Of a stretch of 64,000 nucleotides of DNA, positions 17,448-25,867 are shown in pieces. The position numbers and the translations under genes are program-made. This DNA is from Bin52 sp965213935 (GTDB lineage: Bacteria > Pseudomonadota > Alphaproteobacteria > Thalassobaculales > Thalassobaculaceae). The notes beneath the pieces are model-generated. The model made no database searches, was not told where the DNA came from, and saw only the letters and a list, made by a program, of their open reading frames with translations. Positions within the stretch are counted from its first letter, which is position 1; each line of letters begins with the position of its first letter. The stretch is from contig CBDCAO010000010.1 in the NCBI GenBank assembly GCA_965213935.1, forward strand, positions 62,001 to 126,000, read 5' to 3'.

Positions 17448-18728
17448 ATGATGCGTGGACGGACAGCTCGCAGCAGGGGTGAACTGATCGCGGCCCTTGA
17501 TGTCGGATCATCCAAGGTTTGCTGCATGATCGCCCGGGTGGAGGACCCGGCCCGGTTGCAGGACGGGTTACAGGGCTTGCAGATCATCGGCATCGGCTAC
17601 CAGCCGGCGCGCGGCGTCAATGGCGGTACCGTCGTCGACATGAGTGCCGCCGAGACCGCGATCGGACATGCTGTCGAGGCGGCCGAACGCATGGCCGAGG
17701 AGCGGGTCACCAGCATCTACGTCAACCTGACCGGCGGTGATCCGGTGTCCTCCAGGTTCCGGGCCGAGGTTCCGATCGACAAGGGTTCTGTCGTTGACGA
17801 CCACGTGATCGATCTCGCGCACCAGGGACCGGCCGAGCCGTTGCCCGATCAGTGCGAGACGGTGCATCTCATCCCGAGCCACTTCGCCATCGACGGCTAC
17901 AACGGCATCCTCGATCCACGCGGCATGACCGGACGCCGGCTTGGTGCCCTGGTCCACGTGGTCAGCGCCGACTCCAGCCCGATGCACAACCTGCGCCAGG
18001 TGATCCAGCGCTGCCACCTCAAGGTGGAGCGGCCCGTGGTCTCGGCACTCGCCTCCGGACTGGCCGTGCTCACGCCTGACGAGATGGAACTCGGTGTGAC
18101 TGTCATCGATCTCGGGGCGGGTGCCACGAGCATCGCGGTGTTCCTCGATGGTGCCATGGTCTACCAGGCGGTCATCCCGCTGGGATGCGACCTGGTCACC
18201 AACGACCTGGCGCGCGGGCTGTCGACCTCGATTACCGAGGCGGAACGGCTGAAGACCCTGTGCGGCTCCGCGATCCCGACCTCCATCGACGACCGGGAGA
18301 CGCTCGACGTGCCGCTGGTCGGGGACCACGCCCAGGGCACGCACATGAACACGGTCCCCAGATCGGCGCTGGTGCGCATCATCCAGCCACGGCTTCGCCA
18401 GATCCTCGAGGACGTGCGCACCAGCCTCGACCTTGCCGGAACCGAGAAACTCGCCGGCGGGTCGGCGGTGATCACCGGTGGTGGTGCCGAGACGACGGGG
18501 GTCCGGGAACTGGCCCACACAATCCTGAACCGGCACTGCCGCATCGGCCGTCCCCCGGCCATTCCGGGACTGTCGGACCTCGGGACCGGACCGGCGTTCG
18601 CAACCTGCGCCGGTCTGCTGCGCTACGGCATCGACCCGAGCTTTGACTTCTCCACGTCGCGACGTTCGGTCCGCGCCGACAGCGGAGCGCTCGGAGTCTT
18701 CGGCCGGTGGCTGAGGGAGCATGTCTGA
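17448..18728 (+). CDS. ftsA: FtsA, actin-like division protein
   Basis: FtsA tethers FtsZ to the membrane and signals to the divisome. The 426-aa protein has the actin-fold phosphate-1 motif ALDVGSSKVCCMIA, the SHS2/1C insertion, VIDLGAGATSIAVF (phosphate 2), and ITGGGAETTGVRELA (adenosine motif). The end, FGRWLREHV, is a typical amphipathic membrane-targeting helix. It lies 10 bp after ftsQ, and about 100 bp separate it from ftsZ. Confidence 0.95.
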   Translation: MMRGRTARSRGELIAALDVGSSKVCCMIARVEDPARLQDGLQGLQIIGIGYQPARGVNGGTVVDMSAAETAIGHAVEAAERMAEERVTSIYVNLTGGDPVSSRFRAEVPIDKGSVVDDHVIDLAHQGPAEPLPDQCETVHLIPSHFAIDGYNGILDPRGMTGRRLGALVHVVSADSSPMHNLRQVIQRCHLKVERPVVSALASGLAVLTPDEMELGVTVIDLGAGATSIAVFLDGAMVYQAVIPLGCDLVTNDLARGLSTSITEAERLKTLCGSAIPTSIDDRETLDVPLVGDHAQGTHMNTVPRSALVRIIQPRLRQILEDVRTSLDLAGTEKLAGGSAVITGGGAETTGVRELAHTILNRHCRIGRPPAIPGLSDLGTGPAFATCAGLLRYGIDPSFDFSTSRRSVRADSGALGVFGRWLREHV

Positions 18729-18831
18729 GGATGGAACGAGAAGCAGATCGCCGCACCGCCGGCGCACACCCAGCAAACAGTCCGCGGAATGCCGGGAGCA
18801 TCCGCCAGCATTCACCATGAGGAGCAAGCCC

Positions 18832-20412
18832 ATGTTGACGTTTCAGAAACCGAATGACGCGGAACACACCTCCGGTTTCACGCTGGCCGAAGGAAGTGTC
18901 GCGCCGCGGCTGACCGTGGTCGGCATCGGCGGTGCCGGCGGCAACGCGGTCAACAACATGATCCGCTCGGATCTCCAGGGCGTGGAGTTCGTGGTTGCCA
19001 ATACCGACGCGCAGGCTCTCGAGCAGTCACTCGCCATGACGCGCGTCCAGCTGGGAAGGGAATCGACCCGGGGACTGGGGGCCGGGTCGAAGCCGGAGGT
19101 GGGACGCGAAGCGGCCGAAGAGAACATCGACGACGTGATGGAACTCATCGGCGACTGCAACATGGTTTTCCTGACCGCCGGCATGGGTGGTGGAACCGGA
19201 ACCGGAGCTGCCCCGGTCATTGCCAGGGCCACCCGGGAACGCGGCATTCTCACCGTCGCCGTGATCACCAAGCCGTTCCGGTTCGAGGGCGAATTCCGCA
19301 TGCAGGTCGCAAACAAGGGCATTGCGGAGCTCGCCAAGCACGTCGATACCCTGATCACGATTCCCAACCAGAATCTGTTCAGGATCTCGAACGAGACCAC
19401 CTCGTTCCTGCAGGCGTTCAGCATGGCCGACATGGTTCTGCACCAGGGCGTGCAGGGTGTGACCGACCTCATCATGCGTCCCGGTCTGATCAACTGTGAC
19501 TTCTCCGACATCAATACCGTGATGAGCCAGATGGGGCCGGCCATCATGGGGATGGGCGAGGCGACGGGAGAAAACCGGGCAATCGAGGCGGCGGAGGCGG
19601 CAATCAGCAACCCGCTGCTCGACGACATCACGCTTGCCGGTGCTGGTCGGGTCCTGATCAACATCACCGGCGGAACCGACCTCGGGCTGCATGAGGTCGA
19701 CGGAGCGGTGAGCAGGGTCAGGCAGGAAGTCGAGAACGAAGGCAACCTGATCTTCGGTGCGACCTACGACAAGGACGTGGATGGCCGGATCCGGGTGTGT
19801 GTCATCGCAAGCGGCATCACCGAGCAGACATCGCAGGAGAGCGGACGTCCGGACACCGAAATCATAAGGATGGTGCATTCCGACGATGATCAGATGTCCC
19901 GCGAAATCATCGACTTCGTCGCCGCTGCGGTCGAGGACGAGGGACAGGCGGACAGCGAGGCCGATGAGGAGACCGATGCCGCCAAGGCGCAGGTGGAGGA
20001 GGAGCAGCCGCCGCAGACACCGGTGCTTCACGTCAGGGAACCCTCCCAGCAGAGCTTCCCCTACGACATGCCCCGGGTTTCCGCCGGCCATGATTCGGAG
20101 TCCTCCGAGCGCGCCTCCGCTCCCCAGGGCGATCCCGCCGAACCGGTACGGACCGGACGCAAGCCCGGTCTGCTGTCGAGGCTGCTGGGGCGTGGCAAGG
20201 ACCGTGATCAGCCCCCGGCCGCAGTTCCCGGAGATCCCGGGATTGGCACGCGGACGCCCGAGTCCCATGGCGCACAGCCATACCGTGGCGAACCGAGGCC
20301 GCAGGAGACGGAGTCACTGGGCGAACTGAACGGCTACGGTCGACCGAGGGCCGGAGTCGACAGCGAAAGGGACAAGAAGTTTCCCGAGTTCCTGCGCCAG
20401 CAGGCCAACTGA
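18832..20412 (+). CDS. ftsZ: FtsZ, tubulin-like division GTPase
   Basis: FtsZ polymerises into the Z ring. I chose ATG 18832 because AGGAG at 18820-18824 is 7 nt upstream. The frame extends to 18721, and an ATG at 18817 is possible. The 526-aa protein has VVGIGGAGGNAVNNMI, the tubulin signature G-G-G-T-G-T-G at 119-125 and the T7 loop INCDFSDI. After about residue 320 comes a disordered acidic and proline-rich linker of nearly 190 residues, then a conserved C-terminal peptide ending KFPEFLRQQAN, which binds FtsA. The long linker is characteristic of Alphaproteobacteria. Confidence 0.97.
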   Translation: MLTFQKPNDAEHTSGFTLAEGSVAPRLTVVGIGGAGGNAVNNMIRSDLQGVEFVVANTDAQALEQSLAMTRVQLGRESTRGLGAGSKPEVGREAAEENIDDVMELIGDCNMVFLTAGMGGGTGTGAAPVIARATRERGILTVAVITKPFRFEGEFRMQVANKGIAELAKHVDTLITIPNQNLFRISNETTSFLQAFSMADMVLHQGVQGVTDLIMRPGLINCDFSDINTVMSQMGPAIMGMGEATGENRAIEAAEAAISNPLLDDITLAGAGRVLINITGGTDLGLHEVDGAVSRVRQEVENEGNLIFGATYDKDVDGRIRVCVIASGITEQTSQESGRPDTEIIRMVHSDDDQMSREIIDFVAAAVEDEGQADSEADEETDAAKAQVEEEQPPQTPVLHVREPSQQSFPYDMPRVSAGHDSESSERASAPQGDPAEPVRTGRKPGLLSRLLGRGKDRDQPPAAVPGDPGIGTRTPESHGAQPYRGEPRPQETESLGELNGYGRPRAGVDSERDKKFPEFLRQQAN

Positions 20413-20468
20413 CAGGAGGCGCCACCCGGTCACGATAGGTCACAAACTGTGATTTGCAGGGCGTCCGC

Positions 20469-20487
20469 AGGACAGTCAGTCTGTCCT
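20469..20487 (+). terminator. Hairpin between ftsZ and lpxC
   Basis: AGGACAG at 20469-20475 and CTGTCCT at 20481-20487 form a 7-bp stem with a 5-nt loop. No T run follows, so it is not a classical terminator. It could attenuate read-through from ftsZ or stabilise the message. Confidence 0.35.
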
Positions 20488-20552
20488 GTATCCATTGCGA
20501 ACGGGCACAATGTATGCAGACACGAAAGTGTCAGGATCAACGGGAAGCACGG

Positions 20553-21503
20553 ATGTCAGGGACCGGTAGTCCGGGGAGTTTGAGGCAGCAGACGATTGCC
20601 GGGGCGATCGAGCTGCACGGTGTGGGCCTTCACGGCGGCGCACCGGCCTCGCTGGCGATCTGGCCAGCGCCCGAGGATCACGGCATCCGATTCGTCCGTC
20701 GCGACGCTGCAGGCCGGATCGACGAGCGCCGGATCGACGCGCACTGGGACCAGGTCGAGACCACGTTCCTTGCGACCACGCTGGGGAATGTCTCGGGTTG
20801 CCGGATCGCCACCGTCGAGCACCTGATGGCAGCCCTGTACGCGCTCGGCGTCGACAATGCCCTGGTACTGGTCGACGGCCCAGAAATCCCGATCCTTGAC
20901 GGCAGTTCGCTTCCGTTCGTGGACGCGATCCGGGCCGCCGGGCGTGTCGCCCAGGACGCCGATGCCCGGGTGATCAGGGTGCTGGAGCCGGTCACGATCC
21001 GTGCCGGCGATGCCTGGCTTTCCATCGAGCCGGCCGAGACCTTCTCGATCCGGCTCGAGGTCGACTTCGGACTTCGTGCCGTGTGCCAGCGCGGCTACGG
21101 GCTGGAGATCACGCCGGAGAGTTTCACCACCTCGCTCGCAGCGGCCAGGACCTTCGGGTTCGTCAGTGACATCAGGATATTGAGGCGGCACGGGCTGTGT
21201 CTCGGCGGGTCGTTCGACAATGCCGTGGTGCTCGACGACAACGGCAGGGTTGTCAATCGTGGTGGATTGCGGTTCCCCGACGAGCTGGTCCGTCACAAGA
21301 TACTCGACTGCGTCGGCGACCTGGCGCTGGCCGGCGCCCGCATTCTCGGGCATGTCAGTGGGAGAAAGTCGGGGCACGGGCTGAACGCCAGGCTGCTGCG
21401 CACGCTCATGTCGTGCGAGGATGCGTGGGAATGGTCGACGCCCCCCGACGCATGGTCCCCGGCGTGGCGCCTCCCGCAGCATCCCGACATCCGCCCGGAG
21501 TAG
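20553..21503 (+). CDS. lpxC: LpxC, UDP-3-O-acyl-GlcNAc deacetylase
   Basis: LpxC is the zinc-dependent deacetylase that commits UDP-acyl-GlcNAc to lipid A. The 316-aa protein starts with QQTIAGAIELHGVGLHGG. The zinc ligands are His90 in TVEHLMAAL, and His248 with Asp252 in RHKILDCVGD. SGRKSGHGLN carries the catalytic His loop. The start was set at ATG 20553, where homology begins, with GGGAAG just upstream. The open frame extends back to 20454. Following ftsZ is its usual place. The tail after the catalytic domain is short and Trp/Pro-rich. Confidence 0.95.
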   Translation: MSGTGSPGSLRQQTIAGAIELHGVGLHGGAPASLAIWPAPEDHGIRFVRRDAAGRIDERRIDAHWDQVETTFLATTLGNVSGCRIATVEHLMAALYALGVDNALVLVDGPEIPILDGSSLPFVDAIRAAGRVAQDADARVIRVLEPVTIRAGDAWLSIEPAETFSIRLEVDFGLRAVCQRGYGLEITPESFTTSLAAARTFGFVSDIRILRRHGLCLGGSFDNAVVLDDNGRVVNRGGLRFPDELVRHKILDCVGDLALAGARILGHVSGRKSGHGLNARLLRTLMSCEDAWEWSTPPDAWSPAWRLPQHPDIRPE

Positions 21504-21851
21504 GCGGAGCGTCCCGCACCCGCGGACCCGGCCCGGAGAATGTGCTGTCCGCCCGTTCAGGGCGGCGACTGGTCGGGTGCGATCCCTGCCCTGTTGCCAG
21601 CGTGCCGTGACAGTACCTGCCGCCGGGGCGCCCCGCCGGGACCGCCACCGTCCGTGCGGATGCGGCGCTCGACGGCCGCATCCGCACCCCGGGGCGCATT
21701 CCGGCTTTCTCCGGAGCGCGATCGACGACATTGGGCGCACTTCCGACCGATCCGCGAACCCTCGGTATCCCGGCGATGCAGTCGCAGGCGGCATCCTCCG
21801 GCCGTTGCGGCACCGGTTGACGTGCTTGTCCGGGCCGGGCCTGTCGGGTAG
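21504..21851. other. Intergenic region after lpxC
   Basis: No convincing gene. It holds the strong stem-loop listed separately and another GC-rich self-complementary block at about 21621-21640. The usual alphaproteobacterial neighbours after lpxC (bamD, recN) are absent. Confidence 0.6.
21654..21687 (+). terminator. Stem-loop downstream of lpxC
   Basis: GTGCGGATGCGG at 21654-21665 pairs perfectly with CCGCATCCGCAC at 21676-21687 across a 10-nt loop. This 12-bp stem lies 150 bp after lpxC. It lacks a T tract, so termination would have to be of the GC-rich type without a U run. Confidence 0.45.
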
Positions 21852-22553
21852 ATGCACGGAATGCGTGTTGCCTGGTTTGCCTTCCTGCATGATTCAACCG
21901 ACGCCGCCCTCGCGGTATCGGAGGCGGATTTCGGCTATGTGCGTGATGTTGTCGCCGCCACGCCCGGACTGGCGCGGGGGATGCTCTTCACGCCCTGGGA
22001 GGTTGACGGCCTGCCGTTCGACGACGGCATTCCGCCCCAGCTCGCACTTCAGCTGGTTTTCGACGACATCGCCGACCTCGAGGCGGCACTGGCGCCGGCG
22101 GGCCATCTGCAGGCGCTTGCAGCCCCCGGCGCGCTTTCCTCTCTTGCGGGTGCGGAGCGCGAGCAGCAGGCCATGCTGACGCGCGGCTTCGCGGTTCCAG
22201 AGCCGGCATCGGGCGAGCCGTCGTGCTCGTTCCTGGTGCACTATCCCGGCCCGGCCGCGGACGTGAACGCCTGGATGGCGCACTACCTGGAGCACCACCC
22301 CCGGATCATGGCGACCTTTCCCGCAATCCGCGAGATCGAGGTCTGTTCACGGATCGAGTGGTGCGGTTTCCTGCCCTGGCCACGTGTCGATCACATGCAG
22401 CGCAACAAGGTGGTCTTCGATGACGCCGGCGCGCTGAGGGCGGCACTGGCATCTCCGGTGATGAGGGAGATGCGCGCCGACTTCCATGCGCTGCCGCCGT
22501 TTGCGGGCGGCAACCGGCACTATCCGATGCGCACGGTGGTTGCGGGTCCGTGA
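21852..22553 (+). CDS. EthD-like dimeric alpha/beta-barrel protein
   Basis: A 233-aa soluble protein of unknown substrate. The C-terminal half (SFLVHYPGPAADVNAWMAHYLEHHPRIMATFP, then DHMQRNKVVFDD and MREMRADFHALPP) fits the EthD/dimeric alpha-beta barrel pattern of small ferredoxin-like enzymes and stress proteins. The N-terminal half (AWFAFLHDSTDAA to LVFDDIADLEAAL) looks like a second, diverged copy of the same fold. No signal peptide is present. ATG 21861 is an alternative start. A short VOC-like gene follows 75 bp later. Catalytic residues cannot be assigned. Confidence 0.55.
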   Translation: MHGMRVAWFAFLHDSTDAALAVSEADFGYVRDVVAATPGLARGMLFTPWEVDGLPFDDGIPPQLALQLVFDDIADLEAALAPAGHLQALAAPGALSSLAGAEREQQAMLTRGFAVPEPASGEPSCSFLVHYPGPAADVNAWMAHYLEHHPRIMATFPAIREIEVCSRIEWCGFLPWPRVDHMQRNKVVFDDAGALRAALASPVMREMRADFHALPPFAGGNRHYPMRTVVAGP

Positions 22554-22893
22554 CCGGGACCTGCGGAACCTGACCGCGGTTTCGTGCAATGCCGAGCGTA
22601 CACACCGGCTTGTGACGGGAGTGAATGCATGACCCTGAACGTCTATCTCTTGTTCGACGGGAGGTGCCGCGAGGCCTTCGAATTCTACCGCTCGGTCTTC
22701 GGTGGCGAGTTCGAGGAGTTCGTGACCTACGCCACCGGTTCGCCCGACATCGAGGTGCCCGACGCTGAACGGGACCGGATCATGCACGTCTCCCTGCCGG
22801 TCGGTCCGACCGTGCTGATGGGCAATGACAGCTGCTCCGTCTTCGGGCCGCCGCCCGTCGTCGGAACCAACCTCGCCATCTCGATTGCGGGTG

Positions 22894-22902
22894 AAAGCAA
22901 GG
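22894..22902 (+). repeat. Target-site duplication, left copy
   Basis: AAAGCAAGG, repeated at 31029-31037, brackets the insertion in the VOC gene. If the GG belongs to the element the duplication is 7 bp. Confidence 0.7.
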
Positions 22903-22917
22903 GCTCTTATTAGAATG

Positions 22918-22938
22918 ACTTGACAGCGTCATGCCGCC
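22918..22938 (+). repeat. Left 21-bp inverted repeat of the tnpB element
   Basis: Exact inverted match of the sequence at 29193-29213. It begins ACTTGACAGC and ends ATGCCGCC. Confidence 0.75.
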
Positions 22939-22968
22939 TGCAGGGCCTGACTCGAAGACCTGCAGGCG
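22935..22968 (+). repeat. Subterminal hairpin at the left end of the tnpB element
   Basis: CGCCTGCAGG at 22935-22944 pairs with CCTGCAGGCG at 22959-22968 across a 14-nt loop. Subterminal hairpins are typical of IS200/IS605-type ends. Confidence 0.55.
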
Positions 22969-23315
22969 CATTTTCCTTGCATGTTCCACGTTTTATCCTG
23001 TATATTTCCCGTACTGTTCGGGAGACACCGCATGCCGTCCGAAACAAGACCCGGGACAAGACCGCAGCGTGCACACCGCCAGGTCACCTACCGTCTGCTG
23101 CCGCAGACGCGTGACAACTGGCGCCGCCTTGAGCGGGTCCTGGAGAGCCAGCGCCAGTTGTACAACGCCGCCCTGCAGGAGCGGTCGGACGCCTGGCGCC
23201 TGGCGGGCGTCTCGCTCTCCTCTATCGACCAGGCGAAGTCCCTGACGGTGTGCCGCCGGGAGCTGCCGGAGATGGCGGCCGTGCCGGTCGCCATCCAGCG
23301 CGGCACCCTGAAGCG

Positions 23316-23325
23316 GGTGGACGAG
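23316..23325 (+). repeat. 10-bp target duplication of the IS4-type element (left)
   Basis: GGTGGACGAG, repeated at 25805-25814. It encodes VDE of tnpB, and the length suits IS4-family elements. Confidence 0.85.
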
Positions 23326-25804
23326 CAATGGCATTTCTTTTGACCGCAAGGTCTGGCCGGACTTTCTTTCGCTCCCGCGAGGCCGTTGTTCCATGGCAGT
23401 CGGCGCCGGTGCGGATTTTTTGGCACAGGGGGGTTGACACTTCCGCCGGTCCGTGCAATCCAGGCTGCGGGACACTACATCTTCCGGAGCGGGAGCGATG
23501 GATCCGCGGATCGAGCGCCTTGAGACGACCACCTTTTTCGGCCGCCGCCTGACGCGGCGCCAGATCGCCGACATCCAGGAGACGGTGGCGCTGCTTCCCA
23601 ACAACACCCGCAACGAGCTCGCGAAGACGATCTGCGAGCACCTGAACTGGAACACGCCCAAGGGCGACTACCGCGTGTCGGCCTGCCTCCGCATGCTGGA
23701 GCAGCTGGAGGGGTTCGGGATCCTGACGCTTCCGGAGAAGCGGAGCACCGGCTCCGGCGCACTGCCGCCGATCTGCCACACGGCGGCATCGGACCCGCAG
23801 CCGGAGATCGCCTGCGAGCTGTCCGCCCTCGAGCCTCTGTCGCTGCACGCCGCGGACGGTCCCGACGAGAAGGCGAAGTGGAACGAGCTTGTCGACCGCC
23901 ATCACTACCTGGGCTGTCCGCGCCCGTTCGGCCCGCACCTGCGCTGGTTCGTCCTGGACCGTGACGGCCGCCGCCTCGGCTGCCTGCTGTTCGAGGCGGC
24001 GTCGCGGACGCTGCCGGCGCGCGACGAATGGATCGGATGGAGCGGACCGGACCGCGAGCGCCGGCTGCACCTGGTGCTGGGCAATTCCCGCTTCATCGTG
24101 TTTCCATGGGTGGCCGTGACGAACCTTGCCTCGCGGGTCCTCGGCATGGCGGCGGCCCGCCTTCCCGGGGAGTGGGAGCGCCGCCACGGCTGCCGCCCCG
24201 TGCTGTGCGAGACGTTCATCGACCCGACGCGCTTCGACGGGGCGTGCTACCGCGCCGCCAACTGGGAGCGCATCGGAATGACCGCCGGCCGGAAGTCGGG
24301 CCGGCGGGCGAAGCCGGCGAAGGAGATCCTCGTCCTTCCCCTCGGCCGGGACTTCCGCGACGTCCTCCAGGGGCGCGCGGCTCCGGCACGCTCGCCGCGC
24401 CCGCCGCGTCCCGACCGGGACGATCCGCTGGTCGCGGCGTGGCTGCAGGTCGTCGACGCCGCCACGGCGCTGGCCGACGCGCACGACCGCCGCTGGATGA
24501 AGCGGCGGCGGGTCCTCAACAGCCTCATCGTGATGCTGTTCGTGTTCCGGCTGGTCCTGTCGCGGGGGGAGAAGGGCTACGCGACCGTGACCGCCGAGCT
24601 CTGGGAGCAGTGCCGCAAGCTGGGGATCGCCCTGCCTCAACGCGAGCCGGTGGCCGCCTCGTCGATCTGCAAGGCCCGGCAAAGGGTGCACGAGGAGCTG
24701 TTCCTGGACCTTCACCGCGAGATCCTCCGCCACGGCGGCGAGGGCGGGCGCTGGAAGGGCCGCCGCCCGTTCGCGGTCGACGGAACGAAGATGAACCTGC
24801 CCCGGACGCTGGTCGATGCCGGCTACCCGCTCCCGCACGGCGGCGCCCACTATCCGCAGGGGCTGGTGTCCTGCCTGTACCGGCTCGACACCAAGGTCCC
24901 GGTCGACTTCTCGCTCTCCGCCCGCGCCTGCGAGCGGGCCGCGGCCATGGGCCACCTGCACGCCCTGGAGGCCGGCGACGTCGTCGTGTTCGACCGGGGA
25001 TACTTCTCGTTCGAGCTCCTGTACGCCGTCATCCGCACGGGCGCCCATCCGGTGTTCCGGCTCCAGCGCAACCGCGTGGGCGCCTTCAGGGACTTCATGG
25101 AGGGCGACCGCACCGAGACCGTCGTCACCGCCGCCCCGGGACCGGACACGCAGCGAGAGCTTGCCGAACGTCGGCCCGGCGAGCGCTTCGATCCGGTCGA
25201 CCTCCGGCTGGTCCGCTGCAAGACGGACGGCGACGACTGCCATCTCGTCACGACACTGCTCGATGCCGGCCACGTCTCCGCCGAGGATCTTGGCCATCTC
25301 TACCATGGACGGTGGGGAATCGAGGAGCTGTACAAGGTCTCGAAGCGAACCATCGCGGTGGACGAGTTCCACGGCCGGACCGAGCGCGGCGTGCGCCAGG
25401 AACTCTACGCCCACTTCAACCTGATCGCCATGACGCGGCTGCTTTCCGGGCATGGCGACGACCTGCTCGCAGACATCCGCGAGCAGGGAAAGGAACGCCA
25501 GGCCGTGAACTTCAGAAACGCGATCGCGATCGTGGCCGCCAACATCGAGGAGATGCTGCTCGCGCAGGCCGAAGCCGTCGCGCAGGCCGTGACCCGGATG
25601 GCCGAGGGAATCCTCAAGGTGCGCGGCCGGCTCCGGCCGGGACGGTCGTATCCCAGGAAATCGATGAAGCCGGTCAGCAAGTGGACCCGAAGGAGAAAGG
25701 CCGCAGCCTGAAGCCGGAAAATCTCCGGAAAGGCAGGGCCCCCTGCTGCGAAAAGGCGCGACTCCTTAAGGAAATGACGCCAAATCCTTAAGGAAATGCC
25801 ATTG
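23326..25804 (+). mobile_element. IS4-family element with DUF4338-fused transposase
   Basis: A 2479-bp element with inverted ends CAATGGCATTTC (left) and GAAATGCCATTG (right), flanked by 10-bp direct repeats. It carries a single long gene in the plus direction. It interrupts tnpB after codon 98. Length and single-gene layout would be large for a plain IS4 element, which is explained by the N-terminal extension of its transposase. Confidence 0.85.
23498..25711 (+). CDS. IS4-family transposase with N-terminal DUF4338 (DruA-like) module
   Basis: A 737-aa fusion. Residues 1-80 form a winged-helix-like lead (RRLTRRQIADIQETVALLP, ACLRMLEQLEGFGILTLP). Residues about 125-270 are DUF4338: LVDRHHYLGCPRPFGPHLRW, ARDEWIGWS, RLHLVLGNSRF, NLASRVLG, CETFIDPTRFDGACYRAANW. 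The DDE domain has Asp428 (VDGTKMN), Asp499 (FDRGYF) and Glu609 inside the YREK signature (Tyr602, Arg605, Glu609, Lys616). All catalytic residues are present, so the enzyme is probably active. ATG 23498 follows GGAGCGGGAG. GTG 23453 is a longer alternative. The role of the DUF4338 part is unknown. Confidence 0.85.
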   Translation: MDPRIERLETTTFFGRRLTRRQIADIQETVALLPNNTRNELAKTICEHLNWNTPKGDYRVSACLRMLEQLEGFGILTLPEKRSTGSGALPPICHTAASDPQPEIACELSALEPLSLHAADGPDEKAKWNELVDRHHYLGCPRPFGPHLRWFVLDRDGRRLGCLLFEAASRTLPARDEWIGWSGPDRERRLHLVLGNSRFIVFPWVAVTNLASRVLGMAAARLPGEWERRHGCRPVLCETFIDPTRFDGACYRAANWERIGMTAGRKSGRRAKPAKEILVLPLGRDFRDVLQGRAAPARSPRPPRPDRDDPLVAAWLQVVDAATALADAHDRRWMKRRRVLNSLIVMLFVFRLVLSRGEKGYATVTAELWEQCRKLGIALPQREPVAASSICKARQRVHEELFLDLHREILRHGGEGGRWKGRRPFAVDGTKMNLPRTLVDAGYPLPHGGAHYPQGLVSCLYRLDTKVPVDFSLSARACERAAAMGHLHALEAGDVVVFDRGYFSFELLYAVIRTGAHPVFRLQRNRVGAFRDFMEGDRTETVVTAAPGPDTQRELAERRPGERFDPVDLRLVRCKTDGDDCHLVTTLLDAGHVSAEDLGHLYHGRWGIEELYKVSKRTIAVDEFHGRTERGVRQELYAHFNLIAMTRLLSGHGDDLLADIREQGKERQAVNFRNAIAIVAANIEEMLLAQAEAVAQAVTRMAEGILKVRGRLRPGRSYPRKSMKPVSKWTRRRKAAA

Positions 25805-25867
25805 GGTGGACGAGGCCTTCCGCGGCTTCTTCCGCCGGGCCAACGCCGGGCAGAAGCCCGGCTACCC

